Assembly: GCA_016712505.1 (NCBI GenBank)
Contig: JADJQY010000001.1
Span: forward strand, 62,001 to 126,000
Length of the DNA: 64,000 nucleotides
Direction of reading: 5' to 3'
Origin: Candidatus Eiseniibacteriota bacterium
GTDB lineage: Bacteria; Eisenbacteria; RBG-16-71-46; CAIMUX01
In this document: one piece after another, positions 17,122-26,096 of the stretch
How positions within the stretch are numbered: position 1 is the stretch's first letter
Layout: each line of letters starts with the position of its first letter
Notes under the pieces: generated by a model
What the model saw: only the letters and a program-made list of their open reading frames with translations
Database searches by the model: none
What the model was told of the DNA's origin: nothing
Translations under genes and position numbers: made by a program

Positions 17122-19440
17122 CTAGCGAACCAGAACCAGCTTCTGCTGCTGAATCGACCGTCCGTCCAAGGCTCTCAGATAGTAGACCCCGGCAGGCAGC
17201 GGACGCTCACCTCCGCCCTGAGCGAGGCTCTGGATTCGATGCGATCCTGCGGCCACCAGATCATCGACCAGCACGCGGACCACGCGGCCGGTCACGTCGA
17301 CCAACTCCACCCGGAGCCGCCCAGCCTCCGCCATCTCGAGTGAGAACTCGATCTCCCCGAACGATGGGTTCGGCACGACACTTCCGAGCACCAGGCGGCG
17401 TTGCACGTTGCCCGTCAGCGGGTCACTCCGGAGTGACGTCGCGCCCGGCGCCAAGGCACCGCAACCGCGCCCTTCCGAGCCCAGAATCGGGCAATTGGTC
17501 ACCGTGCCACCGAGCGGAGGCAGGCAGGGCGATCCGGGCTTCAGCCGATAGTCTCCGCCGGCGAGATCGCAGAACCGCGGGTCGGCGGAACGGTTGCCCC
17601 TCACCCCATTCTGGTCCGCGATGCAACCGACGTAGTCGCCGCCCTCGTTCCCGAAGATGTCGACGCAGGAGAGCTGAGGCTCGCCTCCATCGCAATGCAG
17701 GCCCGCGCCCCCCAGGTTGAAGGCAAGAATCGAGCGATCGACTGTGAGTTGGGCCTGCTCGAGAGCTTCATGGTAGATCGCTCCCCCAAGACCGGCTTCA
17801 TTCGCTGCGATCGTGGACGATGTGACGTTCCACAGACCCGGACCGTGGAGCCAGAGAGCTCCCCCTTCTCGGGCATCACCTCCGACGAATAGGCAGCCCT
17901 GGATGGCGAGATCCGTGTCGAGATAGGCAGCGATACTCCCGCCGGCACCCTCACCCTCCAGCGCAACGTTCTCCAGAAAGTAGCAATCGCGCACTTCGAC
18001 CAGCCCCCCGAAAATCAAGTTCATTGCCCCCCCAGCCTCCGCGTGGTTTTGAGCAAAGGTACAGTTCTCGAACGTGGCGGTCGACGTTCTCGACATGATG
18101 GCTCCACCGTAAACGGCCTGGTTCTCGATGAACCAACACTGCGAGAACCGTGGGCCACTCGAGCGAATCTCGACCGCGCCACCTTCTGCGGCGCGGCCGT
18201 GGGCAATGGTCACTCCTTCGACGATCGACTCTGGCCCTTCGCCGTCATCGAACACGAATCCCCGGCCGCGGGACTCGCAGTCGATGACGCACGATTGCGG
18301 AGTCCCGGTCAGGGAGCGTACGGTGAGCGCCTTTCCCCCGAAGTCAAGGTCGTGGTTACCATGCCCGCGGTACGTGCCGTCTGCGAGATGAATCACCGCT
18401 CCAGCATCCGCAGCATTGATCGCGGCCTGGATCGTAGGAAGTTGACCAGTGCCGTCCGCCCTCAGGGTGTACTCAGGTAGAGCACAAGGCGCAGGGTCGC
18501 AGACCGTGCCGGGCCAGACGAAGCTCCCACCAAGCATCTCGCACTCCGCCCTCGAGACGATCTTGCATCCGGAACTCTGGACACAGCAGGCCCCGGCCTC
18601 GGGGACACAGGGTTGCGGTTCGCAAGGGGTCAACGCTCCTTGGTACGTCCCGCCCTGCTCGCTGCAATCAGCCTCGTCCGTGAGGGTGCACTGGCCCGTG
18701 GAAAGACAGCAGGCACCGCGTCCACAGGGAGAATCCTGGCACCCCACGCTGGAACCCAACCAGGTTCCTGCGCAGCTCGCACGATCCACCGAAACGCAGT
18801 TTCCATCGGCCAAGCAACAAGCTCCAGCATCCCCTGGGCAGGGTAGGTAGCCGGCATGGTCGCCGAAACCCAACACACCGTAGCCGGCTACAGGATCTAT
18901 CATTCCCGGGGAAGAGTCGTCGGCGAAGTTGCCACCATGCCCCGGGTACTCGCCGAGACGGAAACCAAAGCCTTCTTCACCGTACACATAGCCAGCGAAC
19001 CAATAGAAGGGAAACACCCGCTCCGTGCGCGTCTGGGCGAAGACGATCGCGGCTCCCGTGCCCGACGCGGGCCAATCGGATCCTAGAAACGCGAACCCGT
19101 CGCACTCGCCCCAGTCCACGACTCCGAGCAGTTGCTGGTCGTACTGCACGCCGAACTCAACCGCCTTCACCCGTGGCTGGGATTCCTCCGGGAAGCACGC
19201 CATCACCCACCACACCTGGGCGCGCCCGGGATCCGCGGGGAGATTCGTGTCCAAGCTGCTGCACGCGTGGGGTGATCCGGGGACGTCGCAGTAGCCGGAA
19301 TGGTCCGTCGTGTATACGACATCGTCGCCCGCGTGAACCACCAGCACGCCTCCGGCGTTCGGTCCCGCGCTGGCCGTAACCAGGAACGCGTGGGCACAGA
19401 GCACGATGGCCAGGGACAATGTGGCGAAGGATCGGTTCAT
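17122..19440 (-). CDS. Secreted Cys-rich, right-handed beta-helix protein with T9SS-like C-terminal domain
   Basis: A 772-residue exported protein. The signal peptide covers about residues 1-25. Residues 30-200 form an unassigned domain with WWVMACFPEES and FGVQYDQ motifs. Residues about 205-325 contain three Cys-rich repeats, each starting GACC, then GxC, then a later C...C pair. Residues 330-640 form a pectate-lyase-like parallel beta-helix: IQAAINAADAGAVIHLADGTY opens it, and runs such as FENCTFAQNHAEAGGAMN give one coil each. Residues about 680-772 are the FlgD/T9SS-like domain with LPAGVYYLRA ending KLVLVR. No catalytic carbohydrate-lyase residues can be assigned, so a surface adhesin or display role is as likely as an enzyme. 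It is monocistronic, with a hairpin on its 5' side (19559-19594). Confidence 0.83.
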   Translation of the reverse strand: MNRSFATLSLAIVLCAHAFLVTASAGPNAGGVLVVHAGDDVVYTTDHSGYCDVPGSPHACSSLDTNLPADPGRAQVWWVMACFPEESQPRVKAVEFGVQYDQQLLGVVDWGECDGFAFLGSDWPASGTGAAIVFAQTRTERVFPFYWFAGYVYGEEGFGFRLGEYPGHGGNFADDSSPGMIDPVAGYGVLGFGDHAGYLPCPGDAGACCLADGNCVSVDRASCAGTWLGSSVGCQDSPCGRGACCLSTGQCTLTDEADCSEQGGTYQGALTPCEPQPCVPEAGACCVQSSGCKIVSRAECEMLGGSFVWPGTVCDPAPCALPEYTLRADGTGQLPTIQAAINAADAGAVIHLADGTYRGHGNHDLDFGGKALTVRSLTGTPQSCVIDCESRGRGFVFDDGEGPESIVEGVTIAHGRAAEGGAVEIRSSGPRFSQCWFIENQAVYGGAIMSRTSTATFENCTFAQNHAEAGGAMNLIFGGLVEVRDCYFLENVALEGEGAGGSIAAYLDTDLAIQGCLFVGGDAREGGALWLHGPGLWNVTSSTIAANEAGLGGAIYHEALEQAQLTVDRSILAFNLGGAGLHCDGGEPQLSCVDIFGNEGGDYVGCIADQNGVRGNRSADPRFCDLAGGDYRLKPGSPCLPPLGGTVTNCPILGSEGRGCGALAPGATSLRSDPLTGNVQRRLVLGSVVPNPSFGEIEFSLEMAEAGRLRVELVDVTGRVVRVLVDDLVAAGSHRIQSLAQGGGERPLPAGVYYLRALDGRSIQQQKLVLVR

Positions 19441-19558
19441 GTGGTTTCCCCTTTGCTTGCTTGGTCCGGGTCGTTATCCAGAGGATGATCGGCCAGTCCC
19501 GACCTCGCACCTCTGCGACGTGCATCAGGGACCGATTGCGGCCCCACGGGACAGGTGT

Positions 19559-19594
19559 GCACCACCTCGCCAGGGGGGAAATGCGAGGTGGTGC
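19559..19594. promoter_or_regulatory. Perfect 12-bp inverted repeat in a divergent intergenic region
   Basis: GCACCACCTCGC (19559-19570) and GCGAGGTGGTGC (19583-19594) are perfectly complementary around a 12-base loop containing GGGGGG. The element lies between two divergent genes, 119 bases upstream of the beta-helix gene and 145 bases upstream of the lipoprotein gene. It could be a leader hairpin or an operator; a terminator role is unlikely because no gene ends here. Confidence 0.45.
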
Positions 19595-19738
19595 TCACAG
19601 ATTAGCCGAAAGAGCAGATCCATCAAAGCAGCATTCGGCGGTTGTCCGACGCGCCTCCGTGCAGGGGTGCGCTTGTTCCTTGCCAGTGCCGAACCACGCG
19701 CGTAGGATTTGACCGGTCCCCCCGATCGGAGGCACCGC

Positions 19739-20935
19739 ATGCTCTTTCCCGTTCGGATCCACGGCACCGAGTGCACTCTCGGAATCGCTCTCGCCCTGCT
19801 TCTCGCCACCGCTGGCTGCTCCGACCATGAGCACAAATCACAAGATCCTCCCCCCTACTCGGATCGGGTCCCGAGCGTTCGCCGCATGATCGCGCTGAAC
19901 GACCTGACCCTGAGGCGAACGAGCAGTGGCGCGGGCCTTTGGTTCGAGCCCTACGAGGTGGAATCGGTCGTGTCGTTCTCCGGCTTCGGTGTCTGTTACG
20001 ACTTCGGGCTGGTAGTCGGGGCAAAGATCGGAGGAGTGACCTTTGTCTCCACTTCTTCGATGTTCTCGGGGGACTTCAGGGCGGAGCGGACTGAGTCCGG
20101 GGAGACTGAGGTGCATTTCCTGACCCCGTTCGATACACCGAGTATCCCCGACTACGTTCAGTGGCCGGTTGCCGCGGGAGCACCACACACGCCCGATGGG
20201 CAGCCGCGTGCCTACGGAGTGGGGACGATCTTCACCGCATTCAACGACGAGGACCCGCTCTCGCATCGCCGACTGCACGGGGCTCCGATGGGCGCATTCG
20301 TGCAGGAGACGGTCTGGGCGCAGAGCAGGTTCCCCTCGGTTCTGTTCGTCCGTTGGGAAGTCACCAATCGGTCCACGTCGCGCTGGGAGGATGCCTATCT
20401 GGGCGTCTGGAGCGATCCGGATCTCGGCGCTGCGCACAATGATCGCATCGGCAGCGACGTCGCCCGGAACATGAACTATGCCTACACCGACACCGCGAGC
20501 GCCGAAGAGTACTTCGGGAGTACCAATCCGTCGTTCGGAATCCGATACCTGAAGACGACGAACGACGCGGGGCTCCATGCCGCGCCCCGCCCGCTCAAGT
20601 CCAGCGGGGAACCGACCAGTCCGCAGGAAGCATACAACTACCTGCTCGGGCTCGATATGCAAGGCCATCCGATGATCGACCCGACGACGAATCTGCCGAC
20701 GCTGTTCTGGGCGGCCGGCGATCCGATTGCCGGCACCGGGCATGTCGACGCCCTCGACTTCGATCGTCAGATGATGGGCTCGGTCGGCCCCTTCTCGCTC
20801 GGGCCGGGAGAATCGACCCAACTGGTAGTCGCGTTGATCCTGACCACGAACGAAGACGCGATGGTCTCGTTGGCGCTGCTACGCACGGTCGCGGACCAGG
20901 TGGCGGTGCATCGGGAGCTCTGGGATCTGAACTAG
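19739..20935 (+). CDS. Predicted secreted lipoprotein of unknown function
   Basis: A 398-residue protein. The ATG chosen follows CGGAGG by 6 bases; an in-frame TTG ten codons upstream has no ribosome site. The N-terminus has a hydrophobic stretch and lipobox LLATAGC, so lipidation is likely. The body is rich in beta-type segments, aromatic residues and Gly and ends with LGPGESTQLVVALILTTNEDAMVSL, a pattern I associate with the last part of secreted surface proteins in FCB-group genomes. Unlike the window's other large secreted proteins, it lacks the FlgD/T9SS-like C-terminal domain and ends ELWDLN. No enzymatic motif was recognised. It faces the thioredoxin reductase gene convergently, separated by a strong hairpin. 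Confidence 0.72.
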   Translation: MLFPVRIHGTECTLGIALALLLATAGCSDHEHKSQDPPPYSDRVPSVRRMIALNDLTLRRTSSGAGLWFEPYEVESVVSFSGFGVCYDFGLVVGAKIGGVTFVSTSSMFSGDFRAERTESGETEVHFLTPFDTPSIPDYVQWPVAAGAPHTPDGQPRAYGVGTIFTAFNDEDPLSHRRLHGAPMGAFVQETVWAQSRFPSVLFVRWEVTNRSTSRWEDAYLGVWSDPDLGAAHNDRIGSDVARNMNYAYTDTASAEEYFGSTNPSFGIRYLKTTNDAGLHAAPRPLKSSGEPTSPQEAYNYLLGLDMQGHPMIDPTTNLPTLFWAAGDPIAGTGHVDALDFDRQMMGSVGPFSLGPGESTQLVVALILTTNEDAMVSLALLRTVADQVAVHRELWDLN

Positions 20936-20975
20936 CGGCCCGAGGGTCAGCCGATCTGGATCGTGTGAACGTGAT

Positions 20976-21000
20976 CGGGGAGCGCCCGCGGCGCTCCCCG
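20976..21000. terminator. Bidirectional terminator-like hairpin
   Basis: CGGGGAGCGC (20976-20985) and GCGCTCCCCG (20991-21000) form a perfect 10-bp stem with a 5-base loop. It lies between the convergent lipoprotein and thioredoxin reductase genes, 40 bases past one stop and 8 bases past the other. No T-run is present on either side. Confidence 0.65.
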
Positions 21001-21008
21001 ACGGGGAT

Positions 21009-21965
21009 CTAGTGTCCGCCCTGGGCAGAGAGCCAACGCTCGGCATCGAGGGCGGCCATGCAGCCGGTTCCGGCGGCGGTGATCGCCTGGCGATAGACCC
21101 AATCCTGCACGTCGCCGGAGGCAAAGACCCCCTCCACGCTGGTACGGGTCGAACCGGGGACCGTCTTCAGGTAGCCGTTGGGGTGGGTCTCGAGCTGTCC
21201 GACGAACAGTTCGGTCATCGGCGTGTGTCCGATGGCGACGAACATCGCGTTGACCGGCACATCGGTCGTGGCGTTGGTCTTCAGGTTCTTCAGCCGGACG
21301 CCGGTCACCTTCTCCTGATCGACGCCGAGCACCTGATCGACGACCGAGTTGTACACCACCTCGATCTTGGGATTGTTGAGCACCCGGTCGACCATCGTCT
21401 TCGAGGCGCGGAACTCCTCACGACGGTGAACCAGCGTGACCTTTGAGCAGAGCCCGGAAAGATAGTGCGCCTCTTCCATCGCGGTGTCGCCTCCCCCGAC
21501 CACCGCAACCGGCATGTTGCGGAAGAACGCCCCGTCGCAGACCGCACAGGCGGAGACCCCCTTGTTCTTGAGCTGCTCCTCGCTCTCGAGTCCGAGGTAG
21601 TTGGCGCGTGCGCCGGTGGCGATGATCACCGCATCGGCGAGGTAAAGATCGTCATCGACCCAGACCTTGAATGGACGCTGGGAGAAGTCGACCCTGCTCA
21701 CGTCGGCGGTGATGATCTCCGTCCCCTGGTGCTCGGCCTGGTCGCGCATCTTCTGCATGAGATCCGGGCCGGTGATCTTCTCGTAGCCCGGGTAGTTCTC
21801 CACGTCGGAGGTGAACATCAACTGCCCGCCGGGAATCAATCCGCCGGCGTTGAACCCCTCGATGCAGAGGGGGTTCAGATTGGCGCGGGCCGAGTAAATG
21901 GACGCCGCGAGGCCGGCTGGTCCCGACCCGATGATGATGACCTTCCGATGATTGTTCGCGCTCAT
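21009..21965 (-). CDS. trxB: Thioredoxin reductase (NADPH)
   Basis: A 318-residue flavoprotein of the usual length that transfers electrons from NADPH through FAD to thioredoxin in the cytoplasm. The sequence shows the N-terminal FAD dinucleotide fold GSGPAGLAA, the redox-active CAVCDG near residue 140, the NADPH fold VVGGGDTAMEEA, the HRREEFRA segment that binds the NADPH phosphate, and the C-terminal GVFASGDVQD flavin motif. A GGGAG site lies 5 bases before the ATG. It appears monocistronic; the divergent neighbour is a MutS-like ATPase gene 207 bases away. Nothing unusual is seen. Confidence 0.97.
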   Translation of the reverse strand: MSANNHRKVIIIGSGPAGLAASIYSARANLNPLCIEGFNAGGLIPGGQLMFTSDVENYPGYEKITGPDLMQKMRDQAEHQGTEIITADVSRVDFSQRPFKVWVDDDLYLADAVIIATGARANYLGLESEEQLKNKGVSACAVCDGAFFRNMPVAVVGGGDTAMEEAHYLSGLCSKVTLVHRREEFRASKTMVDRVLNNPKIEVVYNSVVDQVLGVDQEKVTGVRLKNLKTNATTDVPVNAMFVAIGHTPMTELFVGQLETHPNGYLKTVPGSTRTSVEGVFASGDVQDWVYRQAITAAGTGCMAALDAERWLSAQGGH

Positions 21966-22172
21966 GCTTTCTCCCGTCCTTCGCTATTCCTGTCCGGCTC
22001 TGGAACATCGCCCTTCGATGCCGGATGGTCGATTCCGTGTCAGCGCAGCATACCGAGAGGCGAACCAGCGGTCGAGCCCGGAGCCGCGCCGGAGGACCCA
22101 GGATCGTCGCCGGAAGAGCCGAAGCCTGCCGAAACCGTTGCCCCCGCCCCCCCGTTCCGCCACTCTCCGGGC

Positions 22173-23957
22173 ATGTCGACTTCGAACCCCCATGCGGTTT
22201 ATACCGCCCGGGCAGCCGAGCGCCGCGCTACCGAGGCGGCGCTCGAGCGCCGTCACCTCCAGTTCTCCTTCACCCGCGTGGGCCTGTTCGTGGCCGAACT
22301 TGTCCTGCTCTGGGTGGTGTTCGGAGCCAACGCCCTCTCGGCCTGGTGGCTTCTCCCCCCCGTCGCCCTGTTCCTGTTCCTTGCCGTGCGACACGAGGAT
22401 GTCGTCCGGCGGAGGGATCGCGCCCGCCGCGCGGCCGAGCACTATGAGCAGGGACTGGCGCGCCTCGAGAACCGCTGGCAGAAAGTAGGTCCCGATGGCG
22501 CGCGCTTCCTCGATGCGGAACACCCCTACGCCATCGACCTCGACCTGTTCGGAGAAGGCTCCCTCTTCCGGCTCCTCTGTCGGGCTCGGAGCAGCGCGGG
22601 CGAGGCACGGCTCGCGCAGTGGCTCCTGACCCCCGCGGAGGCCGATCAGATCCGCAACCGTCAGGCAGCGGTGCGGGAACTCGCCCCGGAACTCGGCCTG
22701 CGCGAGGAACTGGCGGTCCTCGGAGCCGAGGTCGAGACGCAGGTGCACGCCAAGGACCTGACCGAGTGGTGCGCACTCGACGCCCCAGCGCCGAACGCAA
22801 TCGACCGCTGGCTTGCCCTCGCTCTGGGACTGGCCGGGTTGGTCGCGGTGCTCGGCTGGATCGCCGGCTGGTGGCGAAGCGCGCCCGTGCTCGGACTCGC
22901 CCTCCTGCAGTTACCCCTGCGCGCACGCTGGAAGAATGCCCTTCGCCGCGCGCGTCTCGGCGCGGATCATGCGGTGCGCGACCTGAAGCTACTGAGCGAG
23001 ACCCTCGCCCGCCTCGAGCGCACGGACTACCAGGCACCACTGCTGGCGCAACTCCGCGCCCGCCTCCACGCCCACGGTGCGCCTTCGGCCGAGATCCGCG
23101 CCCTCGACCGACGGGTCGACGGATACGAAGCACGGCGGAACGCCATGCTGGCGCCATTCACCGCACTCTTCCTCCTCGACGTGCAGTTCGGCCTGGCCAT
23201 CGAGGCCTGGCGGGTTCGTCATGGACAAGACGTCCCGGACTGGCTGGACATCGTGGCCGAGTTCGAGGCGCTCTCCTCTCTCGCTTCCTATGCGCACGAG
23301 ACGCCGGATGCCCAGTTTCCCGCGATCGTTGCCACGCCGCACTTCGAGGCCGAATCGATCGGCCACCCGCTACTGCCGCACGATCGTTGTGTCCGGAACA
23401 GCGTCCGGGTCACCCCCACCGAGGCACTGCTCGTGATCAGCGGCTCGAACATGTCGGGGAAGAGCACCTTCCTCCGGACCATCGGGCTGGCCGCGGTGCT
23501 CGCCCAGGCAGGGGCTCCTCTGCGCGCCACGTCCCTGACCATCGGACCACTCGCACTGGGCGCGTCGATCCGGATCGTCGACTCACTCCAGGACGGCACC
23601 TCCCGCTTCTACGCAGAGGTGAAGCGGGTCCGACAGATCGTCGAGTTGACCAAGGGAGATCGTCCCGTTCTCTTCCTGGTCGATGAGATCTTCCAGGGGA
23701 CGAACTCGCACGACCGAAGGATCGGGGTCGAGACGATTCTCGCCTCCCTGCTCGAACGCGGCGCCCTCGGCCTCATCACCACCCACGACCTGGCCCTGAC
23801 CGAGATCGTCGACCGCCTCGCACCCCGCGCCCGGAACGTCCACTTCGAGGATCACCTGGAGGAAGGGCGGATGGTGTTCGATTACACTCTCAGAGATGGA
23901 GTCGTGGCCAAGAGCAACGCCCTGGCGTTGATGCGCTCGGTCGGCCTCGACGTCTAG
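22173..23957 (+). CDS. Membrane-anchored MutS-like ATPase
   Basis: A 594-residue protein with the MutS C-terminal ATPase: Walker A GSNMSGKST near residue 424, Walker B VLFLVDEIFQGTNS near 500 and the TTHDLALTE switch. The helical lever region precedes it, but the mismatch-recognition domain I and connector of true MutS are absent. Two hydrophobic pairs are visible, about residues 35-75 (VGLFVAELVLLWVVFG and following) and about 205-250, so the protein is probably membrane-attached. The frame extends 236 codons further upstream, antisense to trxB, but that part has no coding character, and the ATG used starts a plausible MSTSNPHAVYTARAAERR N-terminus. It is probably not a mismatch-repair protein; the function of this subfamily is unclear to me. 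Confidence 0.85.
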   Translation: MSTSNPHAVYTARAAERRATEAALERRHLQFSFTRVGLFVAELVLLWVVFGANALSAWWLLPPVALFLFLAVRHEDVVRRRDRARRAAEHYEQGLARLENRWQKVGPDGARFLDAEHPYAIDLDLFGEGSLFRLLCRARSSAGEARLAQWLLTPAEADQIRNRQAAVRELAPELGLREELAVLGAEVETQVHAKDLTEWCALDAPAPNAIDRWLALALGLAGLVAVLGWIAGWWRSAPVLGLALLQLPLRARWKNALRRARLGADHAVRDLKLLSETLARLERTDYQAPLLAQLRARLHAHGAPSAEIRALDRRVDGYEARRNAMLAPFTALFLLDVQFGLAIEAWRVRHGQDVPDWLDIVAEFEALSSLASYAHETPDAQFPAIVATPHFEAESIGHPLLPHDRCVRNSVRVTPTEALLVISGSNMSGKSTFLRTIGLAAVLAQAGAPLRATSLTIGPLALGASIRIVDSLQDGTSRFYAEVKRVRQIVELTKGDRPVLFLVDEIFQGTNSHDRRIGVETILASLLERGALGLITTHDLALTEIVDRLAPRARNVHFEDHLEEGRMVFDYTLRDGVVAKSNALALMRSVGLDV

Positions 23958-23980
23958 CCGGGGCACCAAGGGGAAGGGAG

Positions 23981-25087
23981 ATGCGAATCATGCCGAGAGC
24001 CATCAAGCCGGTCCTGCTCCTTGCGCTCGGGCTCTCGTTCGCCCAGGCGCTCTTTCCCACGCGGGGGGCGCGCGCGGAGGCGCCGGACCAGATCCCGAAC
24101 CCGCGCGTCGCGAATGGAGGCTGGGTGGCCGACATCGCGGAGGTGCTGAGCGACCAGGCGGAGCGCCAGATCAACGCCTCGATCGACGACTTGAAGCGCG
24201 AGCGCGGGGCCGAGATCGCGGTGGTCACGGTGAAGAACACTGACGACTACGACCCCAAGGAGTTCGCGACTGAACTGTTCAACCGCTGGGGAGTTGGCGA
24301 GGCGGGGAATGATAACGGGGCCCTCTTCCTGCTTGCGATCGAGAGCCGTGCGGTCGAAGTCGAGGTCGGTTACGGAGCCGAGGAGGTCCTGACCGACGGC
24401 CGCACTGGCCGGATCCTCGATGAGATCGTCGTCCCCCGGCTGCGCGAGAACGACTGGGAGGGCGGCACCACCGCCGCGGTCACCGCGCTCTGCTCCGCGC
24501 TGCGACTCGCCGACGTCGACCGGGCTGCGGATGCGGAGGGCGGAAGCGGCCGGAATGGCCTTCTGATGTTCGGCGGCGGGCTCCTGGCCCTCGCCGGCGG
24601 AGCGGTGATCGCCTATCGGCGCCGTCAGTGGGTTCGCCACTGCGCGCAGTGCAAGAAGCGGATGCGGCTGCTCTCGGAGGCGGAGGACGACGCGCTCCTT
24701 TCCGCCGACGAAAAACTCGAGGAGGACCTCGGAAGCATGAACCACGTGGTGTGGCGCTGCGATGCCTGCGATCTCACTCGGGCAGAGCATCGGAAGCGGT
24801 TCGGCGTCTCCTACACCGATTGCCCCAAGTGCTCCCGTCGGACCGCGTACAAGCAATCGGTGGTGATCCGGTCCGCCTCGACGACCAGTAGCGGCGAGCG
24901 CAGCGTGACCGAAACCTGCAAGCGCTCCGGTTGTGACTACACCCGGACCTACACCGAGACGATCCCCCGGGTCACTCCGTCGAGCAGCGGCGGCTCGGGC
25001 AGTTCCGGTTCGCGCTCGTCCTCGTCACGATCCAGCAGCTTCGGTGGCGGCCGCTCCGGCGGCGGTGGGGCGGGGCGGAGGTTCTAG
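23981..25087 (+). CDS. TPM-domain membrane protein with zinc ribbons and Ser/Gly-rich tail
   Basis: A 368-residue protein. Residues 1-33 resemble a signal peptide ending RGARA. Residues 45-180 match the TPM (TLP18.3/Psb32/MOLO-1) domain, with WVADIAEVLSDQAERQIN, the DNGALFLLAI strand and VEVEVGYGAEEVLTD. A transmembrane helix at about 193-212 is followed by paired Cys motifs (C221/C224 with C260/C263, and C281/C284 with C313/C318) that look like two zinc ribbons, then a Ser/Gly-rich tail ending GGGRSGGGGAGRRF. Relatives with TPM, a helix and a low-complexity Gly tail are common in bacterial membranes. The start could be this ATG or the one nine bases later, since a GGGAAGGGAG site abuts the first. 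It lies 23 bases after the MutS-like gene and is probably cotranscribed. Confidence 0.85.
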   Translation: MRIMPRAIKPVLLLALGLSFAQALFPTRGARAEAPDQIPNPRVANGGWVADIAEVLSDQAERQINASIDDLKRERGAEIAVVTVKNTDDYDPKEFATELFNRWGVGEAGNDNGALFLLAIESRAVEVEVGYGAEEVLTDGRTGRILDEIVVPRLRENDWEGGTTAAVTALCSALRLADVDRAADAEGGSGRNGLLMFGGGLLALAGGAVIAYRRRQWVRHCAQCKKRMRLLSEAEDDALLSADEKLEEDLGSMNHVVWRCDACDLTRAEHRKRFGVSYTDCPKCSRRTAYKQSVVIRSASTTSSGERSVTETCKRSGCDYTRTYTETIPRVTPSSSGGSGSSGSRSSSSRSSSFGGGRSGGGGAGRRF

Positions 25088-25098
25088 GTGCCGCTCGT

Positions 25099-25674
25099 TC
25101 AGTCTCGAAGCGCCGACTCGATCCGGCGATCGGGGACCAACCAGAGGATCGCGACTCCGGCGTAGCACAGCCCTGCGATCCCCGGCTGGATGAACGCCAG
25201 CGGGATCGCCATCGCATAGATCACGAGCGAGATCTTCCCCTTGAAGTCGTTTCCGATCGCCTTCTGCAACGGGGAGCCTGCACCATGGTGGGCCAGCATG
25301 GCGCGCACCAGGATGTAGTAGGCCGTTCCCGCCGCCAGGAGGGTCACGCCGTAGAGCGCGGTCGGGAGCGGCGCGAAGTGATTCTCACCCATCCAGCCCG
25401 TGGTGAACGGCACGAGCGATAGCCAGAAGAGCAGGTGCAGGTTCGCCCAGAGAGTCGCCCCGTTGACCCGTCCCGCGGCCTGCCAGAGGTGGTGGTGGTT
25501 GTTCCAGTAAATCCCGATATAGACGAAGCTGAGCACGTAGCTCAGAAACTTCGGCGCCAGCGGCTGCAGGTCGGCCCACTCCGCGCCATGCGGCACTTTC
25601 AGCTCGAGGACCATGATCGTGATGATGATGGCCAGCACGCCGTCGCTGAATGCCTCGAGTCTTCCCTTGGTCAT
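25099..25674 (-). CDS. TMEM175-family (DUF1211) membrane channel
   Basis: A 191-residue membrane protein. The N-terminus carries the family's RLEAFSDGVLAI motif, the filter-lining helix 1 signature of TMEM175-type potassium channels, followed by five or so further hydrophobic segments and a WNNHHHLW stretch in the second half of the repeat, as in bacterial members. Bacterial TMEM175 proteins of about 200 residues assemble as tetramers that conduct potassium; ion selectivity here is inferred from family only. Its start codon overlaps the stop of the upstream two-helix protein gene (ATGA), so the two are translationally coupled. Confidence 0.9.
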   Translation of the reverse strand: MTKGRLEAFSDGVLAIIITIMVLELKVPHGAEWADLQPLAPKFLSYVLSFVYIGIYWNNHHHLWQAAGRVNGATLWANLHLLFWLSLVPFTTGWMGENHFAPLPTALYGVTLLAAGTAYYILVRAMLAHHGAGSPLQKAIGNDFKGKISLVIYAMAIPLAFIQPGIAGLCYAGVAILWLVPDRRIESALRD

Positions 25675-25934
25675 CGTTCTCCGGTCAGCGAGGTGGTAGG
25701 TGGAGTCTCGCTGAGCGGCCCGGCAACTCGGGGCCGGTTGCCCGCTCTTTCGAGCCGGTGTCGCTCGGCGCGGCGACCGAGCGCCACCCCCGCACTGAAC
25801 GCACCGGCGAGCAGGCTCAGGAGCTGCACCCCACGCGCGGGCTGACCGCGCATGTCGATCGCGAGCACCACGACGACTGCGACCGACAAGAGCAGCTGCG
25901 CGAACTCCAGTCGCGCGCGAAGAGTAGGGCTCAT
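25671..25934 (-). CDS. Small two-helix membrane protein
   Basis: An 87-residue protein with two hydrophobic helices, FAQLLLSVAVVVVLAIDM and QLLSLLAGAFSAGVALG, and a hydrophilic, Arg-rich C-terminus. The ATG chosen is preceded by GAAGGA at good spacing; the frame extends 16 codons upstream without a better start. It overlaps the TMEM175-like channel gene by 4 bases, so it may be a channel accessory. No family is recognised. Confidence 0.6.
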   Translation of the reverse strand: MSPTLRARLEFAQLLLSVAVVVVLAIDMRGQPARGVQLLSLLAGAFSAGVALGRRAERHRLERAGNRPRVAGPLSETPPTTSLTGER

Positions 25935-26096
25935 CTGGAATCCTTCGCTCTCAGGTACGAGCAATGGGCCGAAGCGCCGCACTCACGATCCGGTGACCCG
26001 CGCAAAGGGCAGATACGGTGGCGGGGGACGCGGCCCGACAGCCCGAGGATGGTTCGGGGAAGCGTACAGCCGCCCCGAACCGGAGGATGGAGGAGC

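Noticed and set aside
21465..22172. N-terminal extension of the MutS-like frame
   Set aside because: It lies antisense to thioredoxin reductase and has no coding character; the ATG at 22173 gives a normal N-terminus.
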